Source: an uncultured Actinomyces sp.
GTDB lineage: Bacteria; Actinomycetota; Actinomycetes; Actinomycetales; Actinomycetaceae
Direction of reading: 5' to 3'
Assembly: GCA_915063485.1 (NCBI GenBank)
Contig: CAJZDJ010000105.1
Location: forward strand, 1 to 5,095
Length of the DNA: 5,095 nt
Below the pieces are notes generated by a model. The model was not told where the DNA came from, searched no databases, and saw nothing but the letters and a program-made list of their open reading frames with translations. The first letter of the stretch is position 1. Each line of letters starts with the position of its first letter. Shown piece after piece: positions 1 to 4,979 of this stretch. Position numbers and translations under genes: made by a program.

Positions 1-8
1 CTTAACTC

Positions 9-25
9 AGGTGAAATTTTGACCT
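9..25. promoter_or_regulatory. Operator-like palindrome overlapping the ptsH promoter
   Basis: The 17-bp sequence AGGTGAAATTTTGACCT is symmetric about base 17: AGGT and AAA on the left mirror TTT and ACCT on the right, with only the G/G pair at positions 13 and 21 breaking symmetry. It overlaps the best -35-like hexamer (TTGACC, 19-24), where a repressor would block RNA polymerase. The cognate regulator is not visible in the window and I do not recognise the motif. The symmetry is seen; the operator role is inferred, and a chance palindrome in AT-rich promoter DNA is possible. Confidence 0.3.
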
Positions 26-45
26 AGAACACGGTAAAGTAATAC
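19..45 (+). promoter_or_regulatory. Candidate ptsH promoter
   Basis: TTGACC at 19-24 resembles a sigma-70-type -35 box. Two -10-like hexamers follow: TAATAC at 40-45 (15-nt spacer, short) and TAAAGT at 35-40, which fits TANNNT but lies too close to TTGACC and would need another -35 near 12-17. Either choice puts the transcript start around base 47-52 and gives ptsH a leader of about 75 nt. The exact elements are uncertain. Confidence 0.3.
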
Positions 46-50
46 CCAGC

Positions 51-98
51 ACGCGCGGCGACCTGCGGCGCGTTCTCATAGCTACCAGCCAACGCTGG
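51..98 (+). other. Inverted repeats in the ptsH leader
   Basis: Two short stem-loops can form between the probable promoter and the ribosome binding site. ACGCGC (51-56) pairs with GCGCGT (68-73) around an 11-nt loop, and CCAGC (85-89) pairs with GCTGG (94-98) around the tetraloop CAAC. Neither is followed by a T-run, so they are not terminators. They could stabilise the leader or bind a regulator; no function can be shown. Confidence 0.25.
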
Positions 99-112
99 CA
101 ATAACTTCAGTC

Positions 113-118
113 AAGGAG
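113..118 (+). promoter_or_regulatory. Ribosome binding site that fixes the ptsH start
   Basis: AAGGAG is a strong Shine-Dalgarno sequence. It lies 7 nt before the ATG at 126 but only 1 nt before the in-frame ATG at 120, which is too close for initiation. This decides the start at 126. Confidence 0.8.
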
Positions 119-125
119 AATGTTT

Positions 126-392
126 ATGGCACAGGTAACCGCCACCATCGCCTCCAAGGTCGGCCTACACGCTCGTCCTGCCGCTGCTTTCGTCAAGGCC
201 GTTGGCGAACAGGGCATCCCGGTCACCATTGCCAAGGAAGGCGGCAGCCCGGTAGACGCTTCCTCCATCCTCGGTGTCATGACCCTAGGTGCCACCTTCG
301 GTGACGTCGTCACCCTGACCAGCGAGGCCGAGGGTGCCGAGGCCGGTCTGGAAGCCCTCAAGGCTCTGCTAGAGACCGACCTGGACGCCTGA
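126..392 (+). CDS. ptsH: HPr, phosphocarrier protein of the sugar phosphotransferase system
   Basis: This 88-residue protein is the usual length for HPr, the small cytoplasmic carrier that takes phosphate from enzyme I (which uses phosphoenolpyruvate) and passes it to the sugar-specific EIIA domains. The active-site motif GLHARPA is at residues 13-19 with the phosphorylated histidine at His15. The second family signature, SSILGVMTLGA, starts at residue 46; Ser47 aligns with regulatory Ser46 of Bacillus HPr. Most actinobacteria lack the HPr kinase that uses this serine, so its regulatory role here is doubtful. The start at 126 is set by the AAGGAG box. The gene has its own promoter region and terminator, so it is probably monocistronic; no enzyme I gene is in the window. 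Codons end strongly in C or G (ACC, ATC, GTC, AAG), typical of a highly expressed gene. Confidence 0.96.
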   Translation: MAQVTATIASKVGLHARPAAAFVKAVGEQGIPVTIAKEGGSPVDASSILGVMTLGATFGDVVTLTSEAEGAEAGLEALKALLETDLDA

Positions 393-408
393 TACGTCTA
401 AACTTAAG

Positions 409-442
409 CCCCCGCCAGCGTTTTTACGCAGCGGGGGTTTTT
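409..442 (+). terminator. Intrinsic terminator of ptsH
   Basis: CCCCCGC (409-415) pairs with GCGGGGG (431-437). Inside it, GCGT (418-421) pairs with ACGC (426-429) around a TTTT loop. The stem is followed directly by TTTTTGTTT. It starts 16 nt after the ptsH stop codon, a textbook rho-independent terminator that separates ptsH from the RNase HI gene. Confidence 0.92.
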
Positions 443-451
443 GTTTGTCTT

Positions 452-457
452 TAATAT
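452..457 (+). promoter_or_regulatory. Candidate -10 box for a leaderless RNase HI transcript
   Basis: TAATAT fits the actinobacterial TANNNT consensus and ends 6 nt before the A of the start codon at 464. That spacing would put the transcription start on or next to the ATG. There is no convincing Shine-Dalgarno sequence between the ptsH terminator and the ATG, which supports leaderless translation. The -35 position (about 429-434) falls in the terminator stem and shows no consensus, so this rests on the -10 box and spacing. Confidence 0.45.
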
Positions 458-463
458 TGGGCT

Positions 464-1291
464 ATGACGACTGTTGTTGCGGTAGATGGTTCTGCCTTGG
501 GTAATCCCGGCCCAGCTGGTTGGGCTTGGTATGTGGATGAAAACTGCTGGGCGGCCGGAGGCTGGCCTAATAGCAGCAATAATCGTGGCGAGCTTACGGC
601 GCTGTTGGAGCTACTGAAAGCCACGGCCCCCACCAATGAGGAATTGCATGTGCTGGCTGATTCACAGTACGTGATTAATTCGGTGACTAAATGGATGTCG
701 GGTTGGAAAAAGCGCGGTTGGCGTAAGTCAGATAAAAGCCCGGTGCTTAACGCTGATTTAATGCAGGCTATTGATGAGGCTATTAGTGGCCGTAAGGTGA
801 GTTTTGAATGGGTGCGTGGTCACAGCGGTCACCCTCTCAATGAGGCTGCCGATGATAAGGCTCGCGCCGCTGCCACGGCTTACCAGCATCACGGATCGGT
901 GGAGAGTGGCCCGGGGTGGACTCGCGGGGAAAATAAGGGGACTACGACGACGGCGCCCGGCTCAGTTAAGACACCACCTCACGCTCCCTCGCGGGTTGGG
1001 GCTGTGGCCGCGACGGCGCAACCGCCGCAAAACGTTGCTGCTTTGCAGCAACAGATTGCGCAGGCACAACAAGAAATTGCTTTAGAGCAGCAAAAGATAG
1101 CTGACGCTCAACAAAGCATTGTGACGATTCAACAAAATATCACGGCAGCGCAACAAAAGATCGCCAAGATTCAACAAAAAATTGCTAGCGCACAGCAAAA
1201 AATTGTCTCAGCGCAGCAAGAAATTTTGTCTGCTAACCGCCACGGCGTACACAGTAAAGCAACTGACTCTAACCCCGACACCCTGTTTTAG
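464..1291 (+). CDS. rnhA: Ribonuclease HI with a C-terminal glutamine-rich heptad tail
   Basis: RNase HI cleaves the RNA strand of RNA-DNA hybrids and so removes R-loops and primers. Residues 1-140 form a complete domain: the four metal-binding acidic residues are Asp8 (VDGS), Glu43 (NNRGELTAL), Asp66 (LADSQYVI) and Asp130 (NEAAD), and the catalytic histidine is His120 in VRGHSGHP. Bacterial RNase HI is normally about 150 residues; this one has 275. Residues 141-190 are a Thr/Pro/Gly/Ala-rich, probably disordered linker, residues 194-256 are nine consecutive 7-residue repeats, and a 19-residue end follows. With Ile at core position a and mostly Ala or Ile at d, the repeats predict a coiled coil, so the enzyme may self-associate or bind a partner (inference). 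No signal peptide or membrane segment is seen. Codons are more A/T-ending than in ptsH, pta or ackA. The enzyme call is firm; the tail has no known function. Confidence 0.93.
   Translation: MTTVVAVDGSALGNPGPAGWAWYVDENCWAAGGWPNSSNNRGELTALLELLKATAPTNEELHVLADSQYVINSVTKWMSGWKKRGWRKSDKSPVLNADLMQAIDEAISGRKVSFEWVRGHSGHPLNEAADDKARAAATAYQHHGSVESGPGWTRGENKGTTTTAPGSVKTPPHAPSRVGAVAATAQPPQNVAALQQQIAQAQQEIALEQQKIADAQQSIVTIQQNITAAQQKIAKIQQKIASAQQKIVSAQQEILSANRHGVHSKATDSNPDTLF
1043..1231 (+). repeat. Nine tandem 21-bp units encoding a Q-rich coiled coil
   Basis: Nine in-frame 21-bp units encode heptads of the pattern (A/L/I/E)-Q-Q-x-I-x-x, for example AQQKIAS and IQQKIAS, without a break from residue 194 to 256. 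At DNA level the units share a CARCAR-x-ATT core but differ by many synonymous and some non-synonymous changes, so they are an old or selected array and not a recent expansion. Two A6 runs (1176-1181 and 1197-1202) lie inside the array. The array is visibly richer in A than the surrounding gene. Confidence 0.9.
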
Positions 1292-1310
1292 GGGTAAGCC
1301 CAAGGTAACT

Positions 1311-1420
1311 GGTCCGCAATCGGAACCCTAGGCTGGCGACGTGTAGCCTATGGTGGCCGGCGAACAGGCCGGAGCTCGGCCTGATCCCTAGTTTTAGGGG
1401 CAGGCCGCACGTTTAACGTG
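1311..1420. other. Run of consecutive hairpins in the intergenic region
   Basis: Five inverted repeats follow one another between the RNase HI stop and the terminator: TCCG/CGGA (1313-1324, loop CAAT); TAGGCT/AGCCTA (1329-1350); CAGGCCG/CGGCCTG (1365-1383, loop GAGCT); CCCTA/TAGGG (1386-1399, loop GTTT); and the odd palindrome CACGTT-T-AACGTG (1408-1420). GGCCGG is also directly repeated at 1355 and 1367, giving alternative partners. No ORF of note and no RNA family that I recognise is present. It could be a structured 3' untranslated region, a small RNA ending at the following terminator, or an operator cluster. Confidence 0.45.
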
Positions 1421-1470
1421 AAACAAAAAGATGTGGGCCGGAATGTAAATTCCGGCCCACATTGCTTTTA
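1421..1470. terminator. Bidirectional intrinsic terminator between convergent rnhA and ackA
   Basis: A perfect 14-bp stem, arms 1431-1444 and 1449-1462, closes on the tetraloop GTAA. Read on the plus strand it is followed by TGCTTTTA, a modest U-tract that would end the RNase HI transcript. Read on the minus strand it is followed by CTTTTTGTTT (from 1430 to 1421), a good U-tract that would end the pta-ackA transcript about 180 nt after the ackA stop. It is the only strong terminator between the two convergent genes. Confidence 0.88.
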
Positions 1471-1497
1471 ACCCCGGTTAGCTTTGCGGCAACAACG

Positions 1498-1635
1498 CGG
1501 CGCCACTGGCGCCGGTGCTGTTGCCAGCGTGGCTAGGCTTTGCACATGGCTAGGTTTTGCGCGCTGCCAGGCGGCTAGCGCCCAGTGCCTGATTTGGTGG
1601 TGGCCAAGGCGCCGGCGCTGTTGCCAGCGCGGCTA
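1498..1635. repeat. Cluster of palindromic and direct repeats downstream of ackA
   Basis: This gene-free stretch is made largely of repeats. A 28-bp sequence at 1508-1535 recurs at 1608-1635, exactly 100 bp away, with two differences (T/C at 1516/1616 and 1530/1630). Between them a 17-bp unit beginning TGGCTAGG is tandemly duplicated (1530-1546 and 1547-1563) with three transitions. Hairpins can form at 1498-1514 (CGGCGCC/GGCGCCG), 1515-1530, 1561-1581 (GCGCT-GCC/GGC-AGCGC with one bulge) and 1615-1630 (GCGCTG/CAGCGC). A shorter degenerate copy of the shared core lies at 1563-1577. The pattern resembles small palindromic extragenic repeats (REP-like), but whether it recurs elsewhere in the genome cannot be seen. 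It lies in the 3' untranslated region of the ackA transcript. Confidence 0.7.
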
Positions 1636-1640
1636 ATGGC

Positions 1641-2825
1641 TCAGACCAGGGTCATGGCCTGGCGGGCGATGGCCAGCTCCTCGTTGGTGGGTACTACCAG
1701 CACCTTCACCTTCGAGTCGGGGGTGGACACCACACGCGGCTCGGGGCTGCGCTGGTTGTTGGCCTGCTCATCTAGCTCAACCCCCAACCAACCCAGGCGA
1801 GCGCACAGCTCGGCGCGAATGGCGGCGTCGTTCTCACCAATACCAGCGGTGAAGGTGAGGGCATCTAGGCCACCCATGACAGCGGTGTAAGAACCCACGT
1901 ACTTGAGTAGGCGGTGAATGTAGATGTCCATGGCTTCGCGGGCCTGGGTGTCGCCGGCGGCGATACGCTTCCACACTTCACGCATGTCGTTGTCGCCGCA
2001 CAGGCCCTTCATACCGGACTCGCGGTTGAACAGATGGTCCAGCTCCTGGGCGTCCATCCCGGCCACGCGGGCCAGGTGGAATACCGCAGCCGGGTCGATG
2101 TCACCGGTGCGGGTACCCATAACCAGGCCCTCCAGTGGGGTTAGACCCATGGAGGTGTCTACTGCGCGCCCGCTCACAACAGCGGAGGCACTGGCGCCGT
2201 TACCCAGGTGCAGCACAATCTGCTTGAGGTCGTCACGACCCAGCAGATGGCTGACAGTAGAGGAAACGTACTGGTGGCTGGTGCCGTGGGCGCCGTAGCG
2301 GCGAATCTCGTACTTGTCGGCAACCTCGCGGTTCAGGGCGTAACGCGCGGAGGCTTCCGGCAGGCCCTGGAAGAACGCGGTGTCGAAAACAACCACGTGC
2401 GGCACATCGGGCAGCAGCTGGCGAGCCACGCGGATACCGGCTAGGGCCGGGCCGTTGTGTAGCGGGCCTAGCGGGATTAGCGCCTCAACCCGGTTTTCTA
2501 CCGCCTCGTTCACCAGGGCGGGGCTGTCAAAGTAGCGTCCACCTTGCACTACGCGGTGACCGACGGCGGCAATGTTGGCTTCTGCCAGGGAGGGGCCTTC
2601 GCTTTCGAATAGCTCCAGCACCTTGGCTAGGCCGGCGCGGTGGTCAGGTACGGGAGCTTCGATCACAGTCTTAGCTTCGTCATGCTTGTGGGTGATCGCG
2701 CCCATTTCCTCACCGATACGCTCCACCAGACCCGAGGCAAGAGCCTGGCCAGAGTCGGGGTCTACCAGCTGGTACTTGATGGAGGAAGAACCGGAGTTGA
2801 TCACCAAAACAGTGTGCAGTGCCAT
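1641..2825 (-). CDS. ackA: Acetate kinase
   Basis: AckA transfers phosphate between acetyl phosphate and ADP, giving acetate and ATP, and works in reverse for acetate activation; it is cytoplasmic. The 394-residue length is standard. Family hallmarks are complete: the N-terminal signature VLVINSGSSSIK with Asn10, GHRVVQGG with Arg91, VVFDTAFF with Asp148 as the catalytic aspartate, GAHGTSHQYV with His180, LHLGNGAS at 206-213, MGTRTGDIDP with Arg239, FTAGIGEN at 325-332, and the C-terminal TNEELAIAR with the metal-site glutamate at 382 or 383. The ATG at 2825 has AAGGGA 5 nt upstream. It is the second gene of an operon, 39 nt after the pta stop, so the two consecutive enzymes are made together. 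The end is the palindromic terminator near 1431-1462. C/G-ending codons suggest high expression. Confidence 0.97.
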   Translation of the reverse strand: MALHTVLVINSGSSSIKYQLVDPDSGQALASGLVERIGEEMGAITHKHDEAKTVIEAPVPDHRAGLAKVLELFESEGPSLAEANIAAVGHRVVQGGRYFDSPALVNEAVENRVEALIPLGPLHNGPALAGIRVARQLLPDVPHVVVFDTAFFQGLPEASARYALNREVADKYEIRRYGAHGTSHQYVSSTVSHLLGRDDLKQIVLHLGNGASASAVVSGRAVDTSMGLTPLEGLVMGTRTGDIDPAAVFHLARVAGMDAQELDHLFNRESGMKGLCGDNDMREVWKRIAAGDTQAREAMDIYIHRLLKYVGSYTAVMGGLDALTFTAGIGENDAAIRAELCARLGWLGVELDEQANNQRSPEPRVVSTPDSKVKVLVVPTNEELAIARQAMTLV

Positions 2826-2830
2826 AAAAA

Positions 2831-2850
2831 TCCCTTGCGTTACTTGCGTT
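2831..2850 (-). promoter_or_regulatory. ackA ribosome binding site and short direct repeat
   Basis: On the minus strand AAGGGA (2836-2831) precedes the ackA ATG by a run of five T. Immediately upstream, AACGCAAG occurs twice with a 10-nt period (2850-2843 and 2840-2833), the second copy overlapping the Shine-Dalgarno sequence. The 39-nt pta-ackA gap has no terminator, supporting co-transcription. The repeat may be chance or could tune ackA translation relative to pta. Confidence 0.55.
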
Positions 2851-2864
2851 GTTAGTGCTTGCTT

Positions 2865-4922
2865 TTAGCCCTGTGCCTGTACGGCAGTGATGGCCACGGT
2901 GTTAATGATGTCTTCCACCAGCGCACCGCGAGACAGGTCGTTTACCGGCTTGTTCAGGCCCTGCAGGATCGGGCCCACCGCCACCGCTCCAGAAGAACGC
3001 TGCACGGCCTTGTAACCGATGTTACCGCTGGAAAGGTCCGGGAAGATGAACACGTTGGCGCGTCCGGCAACAGCGCTACCAGGGGCCTTAGTGGCGGCCA
3101 CGGAGGGGTCAATGGCGGCGTCGTACTGAATGGGGCCCTCAACAGCCAGCTCAGGGGCCTTTTGACGGACCAACTCAGTGGCGGTGCGAACCTTGTCCAC
3201 ATCCGCGCCCTTGCCGGAGGTGCCGGTGGAGAAGGACAGCATGGCCACACGCGGCTCCACCCCGAACTGGCGGGCAGTTTCAGCCGAGGAAATGGCAATG
3301 TCAGCCAGCTGCTCAGCGGTGGGTTCAGGGTTGACGGCGCAGTCACCGTAAACCAGTACGCGGTCTTCAAGCAGCATCAAGAACACTGAGGAAACAATGG
3401 AAGTGCCCGGCTTGGTCTTGATGATCTGGAAGGAAGGCACGATGGTGTGGGCGGTGGTGTGTACCGCACCCGAAACCATACCGTCGGCGTCGCCCATGTG
3501 CACCATCATGGTGCCAAAGTAGGACACGTCCTGGACCTTTTCGCGGGCCTGCTCTAGGGTGACACCCTTCTTGGCGCGCAGGCGAGCAAACTCGGTGGCG
3601 TACTTTTCCAGCAGCTGCTCGTCGTTTACGGACACGATGCGGGCGTCGGAAATGTTCAGGCCTAGCTCAGTGGCGCGGGCGTGTACAGCCTTTTCATCAC
3701 CCAGCAGCACCACGTTGGCCACGTTGCGGCGCAGCACTGAGTCAGCGGCGCGCAACACACGGTCGTCTTCAGACTCGGGTAGCACAATGGTGCGGCGGTC
3801 GTTGCGGGCACGCTCGATCAGTTCGCTTTGGAACATCAGTGGGGTAACCACCTCGGAGCGGGCCACATCCAGGGCGTCCATAATGCCCTTAACGTCAGCT
3901 TCCTGCTCGAAAGTGGTGATCGCGACGTCGATCTTGTGCTTGGAGCCCTGGGCAATGTGAGCCTTAATGGAACCCGCAGCCAGACCTACCTTGAAGGTGT
4001 CCAGGTTGGTGGTGATGATAGGTAGCGAGGTGCTTAGGCCCTTAATCAGCTCGGCGGGCACGGTAGGCAGCGGGAAACCGCCGTTTAGTACCAAACCAGC
4101 CAGGGAAGGCATGGCGGTGGAGGCGTGTGCGGCAGCCAGGGCGATGATGATACCTACGCGGTCTGAGGGAACAACTACCAGCTGTCCGTCACGTAGACGC
4201 TCCATAGCGTGGGAGACATCCATGGCGCAGATGAGTAGGTCTTCAGCTTCACGCTCTAGCAGTGCCGGGTCGCCGGAAAGTAGCTGGCCGTCAATGGTGC
4301 GCATAACTTCGCCGACGCTGGGGGCGGCCAGTAGCGGCACTTCCGGGATGGAGGTGACAGTTAGCCCCTCCAGCTTGGACTTGAGTAGGTACTCGATAGC
4401 TTCACGCTCGCTGGGCTTGCAGCGGTTGGCTACCACGGCCACCACCCGGGCGTGCTCGGCGGCGATTTCCTTAATCGATACCTGGGCGCTGGCTAGTGCT
4501 TCGGAAGGGCCCTGGTTGCCGTTTACTACCAGCAGGGTGGGGGCGCCAATGTTGGCTGCTACCTGGGCGTTTAGGGTCAGTTCGGGGTTGCCGGCGACGC
4601 CGTCGTAGTCAGAGCCGTCAATGATGACCACGTCGTGCTCGCGGGCCACGTTACGGTAGGCCTCAATGATGGCGGCCATGCCGGCTTCGGGGTCGGCGCG
4701 GAATTCGTCCCAGGTGACGCCAATGGCCTGCTCAGCGCTTAGGTGTGAGCCTGAGTGCTCAAGTAGGAGCGGGGTGAATAGGTCATTTTCACGGTCAAAT
4801 ACGAAGGGGCGGAAAATGCCAACTTTGGCCACCACCTTGGTTAACGCTGAAGCTAGGGACAAAGCCACCATTGACTTGCCCGAGCCAGCGCTGGGGGAGC
4901 TGATATAAATGCTGTGTGCCAC
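2865..4922 (-). CDS. pta: Phosphate acetyltransferase (phosphotransacetylase), long form
   Basis: Pta converts acetyl-CoA and phosphate to acetyl phosphate and CoA, the substrate of AckA encoded next. The 685-residue protein has the three-part long form. Residues 1-200 are a P-loop domain of the dethiobiotin synthetase/CobQ type with an intact Walker A (SAGSGKS, Lys16) and a Walker B-like VVIIDG ending near Asp102. Residues about 205-320 are a DRTGG-type domain whose signature reads SDRVGI at 253-258. Residues about 365-680 are the catalytic domain with DGMVSGAVHTTAHT, YGDCAVNPEPTAEQLADIAI, MLSFSTGTSGKG, VFIFPDLSSGNIGYKAVQR and NDLSRG. Ser664, Arg665 and Asp671 match the active-site Ser-Arg-Asp set of the Methanosarcina enzyme. 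Val494 replaces the arginine found at this place (TIRP) in E. coli Pta. The start is GTG, chosen because GAGG lies 7 nt upstream and family homology begins directly. First gene of pta-ackA; codons are C/G-ending. Confidence 0.97.
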   Translation of the reverse strand: MAHSIYISSPSAGSGKSMVALSLASALTKVVAKVGIFRPFVFDRENDLFTPLLLEHSGSHLSAEQAIGVTWDEFRADPEAGMAAIIEAYRNVAREHDVVIIDGSDYDGVAGNPELTLNAQVAANIGAPTLLVVNGNQGPSEALASAQVSIKEIAAEHARVVAVVANRCKPSEREAIEYLLKSKLEGLTVTSIPEVPLLAAPSVGEVMRTIDGQLLSGDPALLEREAEDLLICAMDVSHAMERLRDGQLVVVPSDRVGIIIALAAAHASTAMPSLAGLVLNGGFPLPTVPAELIKGLSTSLPIITTNLDTFKVGLAAGSIKAHIAQGSKHKIDVAITTFEQEADVKGIMDALDVARSEVVTPLMFQSELIERARNDRRTIVLPESEDDRVLRAADSVLRRNVANVVLLGDEKAVHARATELGLNISDARIVSVNDEQLLEKYATEFARLRAKKGVTLEQAREKVQDVSYFGTMMVHMGDADGMVSGAVHTTAHTIVPSFQIIKTKPGTSIVSSVFLMLLEDRVLVYGDCAVNPEPTAEQLADIAISSAETARQFGVEPRVAMLSFSTGTSGKGADVDKVRTATELVRQKAPELAVEGPIQYDAAIDPSVAATKAPGSAVAGRANVFIFPDLSSGNIGYKAVQRSSGAVAVGPILQGLNKPVNDLSRGALVEDIINTVAITAVQAQG

Positions 4923-4929
4923 GCTACAA

Positions 4930-4933
4930 CCTC
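4930..4933 (-). promoter_or_regulatory. pta Shine-Dalgarno, inside a repeated CCGAGGT heptamer
   Basis: On the minus strand GAGG lies 7 nt before the GTG start and supports that start. It is embedded in CCGAGGT (4935-4929), identical to one arm of the upstream inverted repeat. The opposite arm, ACCTCGG (4970-4964), is perfectly complementary to it. Confidence 0.65.
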
Positions 4934-4962
4934 GGATCTTCTATCAAATCGTTCGCGGGGCG

Positions 4963-4979
4963 GCCGAGGTGACCTCGGC
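4963..4979 (-). promoter_or_regulatory. Perfect 17-bp inverted repeat in the pta leader
   Basis: GCCGAGGT-G-ACCTCGGC (plus strand) has perfect 8-bp arms around a single base, 41-57 nt upstream of the pta start codon. In RNA it can form a 7-bp GC-rich stem with a UCA loop. No T-run follows on the minus strand, so it is not an intrinsic terminator. It could be a protein operator for pta-ackA, or an RNA hairpin that competes for the arm able to cover the Shine-Dalgarno sequence. Confidence 0.55.

Noticed and set aside
120..125. In-frame ATG at 120 as the ptsH start
   Set aside because: It is only 1 nt from the AAGGAG box and would add MF before the conserved HPr N terminus; the ATG at 126 has ideal spacing and places the active histidine at residue 15.
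804..1085. 93-codon plus-strand ORF overlapping the RNase HI gene in another frame
   Set aside because: It lies inside a gene with clear catalytic motifs, is Arg/Leu-rich as expected of an out-of-frame reading, and has no start signal or recognisable domain.
464..1291. Fusion of RNase HI to a known nucleic-acid-binding domain
   Set aside because: The extension is C-terminal, starts with a low-complexity linker and is heptad repeat only; no viroplasmin-like hybrid-binding motif is visible at either end.
1292..1430. Known structured RNA (SRP RNA, tmRNA, RNase P RNA, actinobacterial 6C RNA)
   Set aside because: None of the conserved cores I know for these families is present on either strand, and there are no C6 loops as in 6C RNA. 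The region is kept only as an unassigned structured stretch.
1585..1890. 101-codon plus-strand ORF across the end of ackA
   Set aside because: It runs from the repeat region into the ackA antisense strand, with no ribosome site or recognisable domain.
2859..3389. 176-codon plus-strand ORF opposite the Pta catalytic domain
   Set aside because: His/Gly/Arg-rich antisense reading with no family motif; pta on the other strand explains the sequence fully.
3967..4608. 213-codon plus-strand ORF opposite pta
   Set aside because: It is low-complexity Ser/Thr/Arg/Ala-rich translation antisense to a strongly conserved pta sequence, with no ribosome site; typical of the strand opposite a GC-rich gene.
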